This document shows, in pieces, positions 33,014 to 33,371 of a stretch of DNA of 33,371 nt (its first letter is position 1; the number at the start of each line of letters is the position of its first letter). Where the stretch lies: contig CAAFOY010000054.1 of assembly GCA_900764695.1 (NCBI GenBank), positions 1 through 33,371 of the forward strand. The letters are read 5' to 3'. The notes under the pieces were generated by a model. It made no database searches, was not told the DNA's origin, and saw only the letters and a program-made list of their open reading frames with translations. The position numbers and the translations under genes were made by a program. The DNA is from Lachnospiraceae bacterium (GTDB lineage Bacteria > Bacillota_A > Clostridia > Lachnospirales > Lachnospiraceae).

Positions 33014-33054
33014 AAAAAACTCTTTGGAAAAGTTAGAAATCCAAAGAGTTTTTT
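33014..33054 (+). terminator. Terminator after the sigma operon
   Basis: AAAAAACTCTTTGG (33014-33027) pairs perfectly with CCAAAGAGTTTTTT (33041-33054), with a 13-base loop. It can act in both directions. Confidence 0.92.
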
Positions 33055-33172
33055 GTTCTTAAAAATTTTTTTGAAATTTTTAAAATTAATTGTCACTTTT
33101 TTCTTTCTGGTTCGTTGTATTTAATAAGAGAGTTAAATTGATAACGAAAAAAATTAAAATAGGAGGTGCGAA

Positions 33173-33247
33173 ATGAAAAAGTAATTATTTACCATAATAT
33201 TAGCATTTGTAATGATGATTTAGTGCTACAGTAAAATAGTGATTTGA
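33173..33247 (+). pseudogene. Broken signal-peptide ORF
   Basis: A strong ribosome site AGGAGG (33161-33166) precedes ATG 33173, which reads MKK, stop, LFTIILAFVMMI, stop, CYSKIVI, stop. Ignoring the stops, this is a basic start, a hydrophobic core and a Cys, as in a lipoprotein or secreted-protein signal. The body of the gene is missing. The ribosome site and start resemble those of the next gene (GGAGGTGC then A-rich ATG), so it may be a decayed paralogue. Confidence 0.55.
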
Positions 33248-33255
33248 TTTTAAAC

Positions 33256-33308
33256 TGTACGAATAATTTTTAAAAATCATGCAATAAAATTGGAAAATTA
33301 TTCGTACA
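33256..33308 (+). repeat. 15-bp perfect inverted repeat upstream of the last gene
   Basis: TGTACGAATAATTTT (33256-33270) and its exact complement (33294-33308) enclose 23 bases. No T-run follows, so it is unlikely to be a terminator. It lies 26 bases before the next start codon and may be an operator or a leader hairpin. Confidence 0.65.
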
Positions 33309-33334
33309 ATTATTAAAGAATGGAGGTGCAAAAA

Positions 33335-33371
33335 ATGAAAGGAAATATTAAAAGAATAGGATTGGTGTTAC
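33335..33371 (+). CDS. Start of a probable secreted protein (partial)
   Basis: TGGAGG (33321-33326) precedes ATG 33335. The visible residues, MKGNIKRIGLVL, look like the start of a signal peptide. The gene runs off the window end, so no function can be given. Confidence 0.55.
   Translation, partial: MKGNIKRIGLVL

Overview
The window is AT-rich DNA from a spore-forming member of the Clostridia, most likely Lachnospiraceae-like. This rests on the complete spoIIIAA-AH operon, spoIVB and spo0A, the order nusB-xseA-xseB-ispA-dxs-tlyA-nadK-argR-recN-spoIVB-spo0A, a DUF3793 protein, a clostridial flavodoxin and a flavodiiron protein. Genus assignment is inference. No tRNA, rRNA, CRISPR array, transposase or phage gene was seen.

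Layout. Positions 1-4040 hold a pair of full-size ABC exporter half-transporters, preceded by the scar of a deleted third copy. Positions 4204-4683 are rlmH. Positions 5022-9760 are a redox and metal block: DUF3793 protein, flavodoxin, flavodiiron protein (minus strand), a cysteine-free Rrf2 regulator and a Lon-like AAA+ ATPase without a protease domain. Positions 9982-11205 (minus strand) encode a secreted polysaccharide deacetylase with a TKP-repeat linker and a Big2-like domain. Positions 11342-16118 are the spoIIIA operon, with a short SpoIIIAF. Positions 16157-16992 hold a DtxR-type regulator facing a FeoB-associated Cys-rich membrane peptide, with no feoAB nearby. Positions 17121-27745 are the Asp23/Gls24 protein, nusB, exonuclease VII, isoprenoid precursor genes (ispA, dxs), tlyA, nadK, argR, recN and spoIVB. 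Positions 28091-31443 hold an SseB-FHA protein, spo0A and glgA. Positions 31690-33000 are a sigma-70-like (ECF-type) factor with a membrane DUF4367 partner. The window ends with a broken signal-peptide ORF and the start of another secreted protein.

How the parts work together. Spo0A, SpoIIIAA-AH and SpoIVB cover initiation of sporulation, the mother cell-forespore channel and late pro-sigmaK signalling. The DtxR-type protein has the Cys-x-x-Glu-His metal-ligand pattern of iron-type DtxR. A 16-bp palindrome, GTTAG-N2-TA-N2-CTAAC, overlaps the promoter of the FeoB-associated gene beside it and recurs at the DUF3793 promoter 11.8 kb away, suggesting one small iron regulon.

The least explained items are two long rod-like inverted-repeat elements (9828-9972 and 24526-24709), the shared palindrome, the ABC deletion scar, the SseB-FHA gene lying between spoIVB and spo0A, the short SpoIIIAF and the protease-less Lon-like ATPase with an altered Walker B. 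All calls were made by reading the sequence, with no database search.
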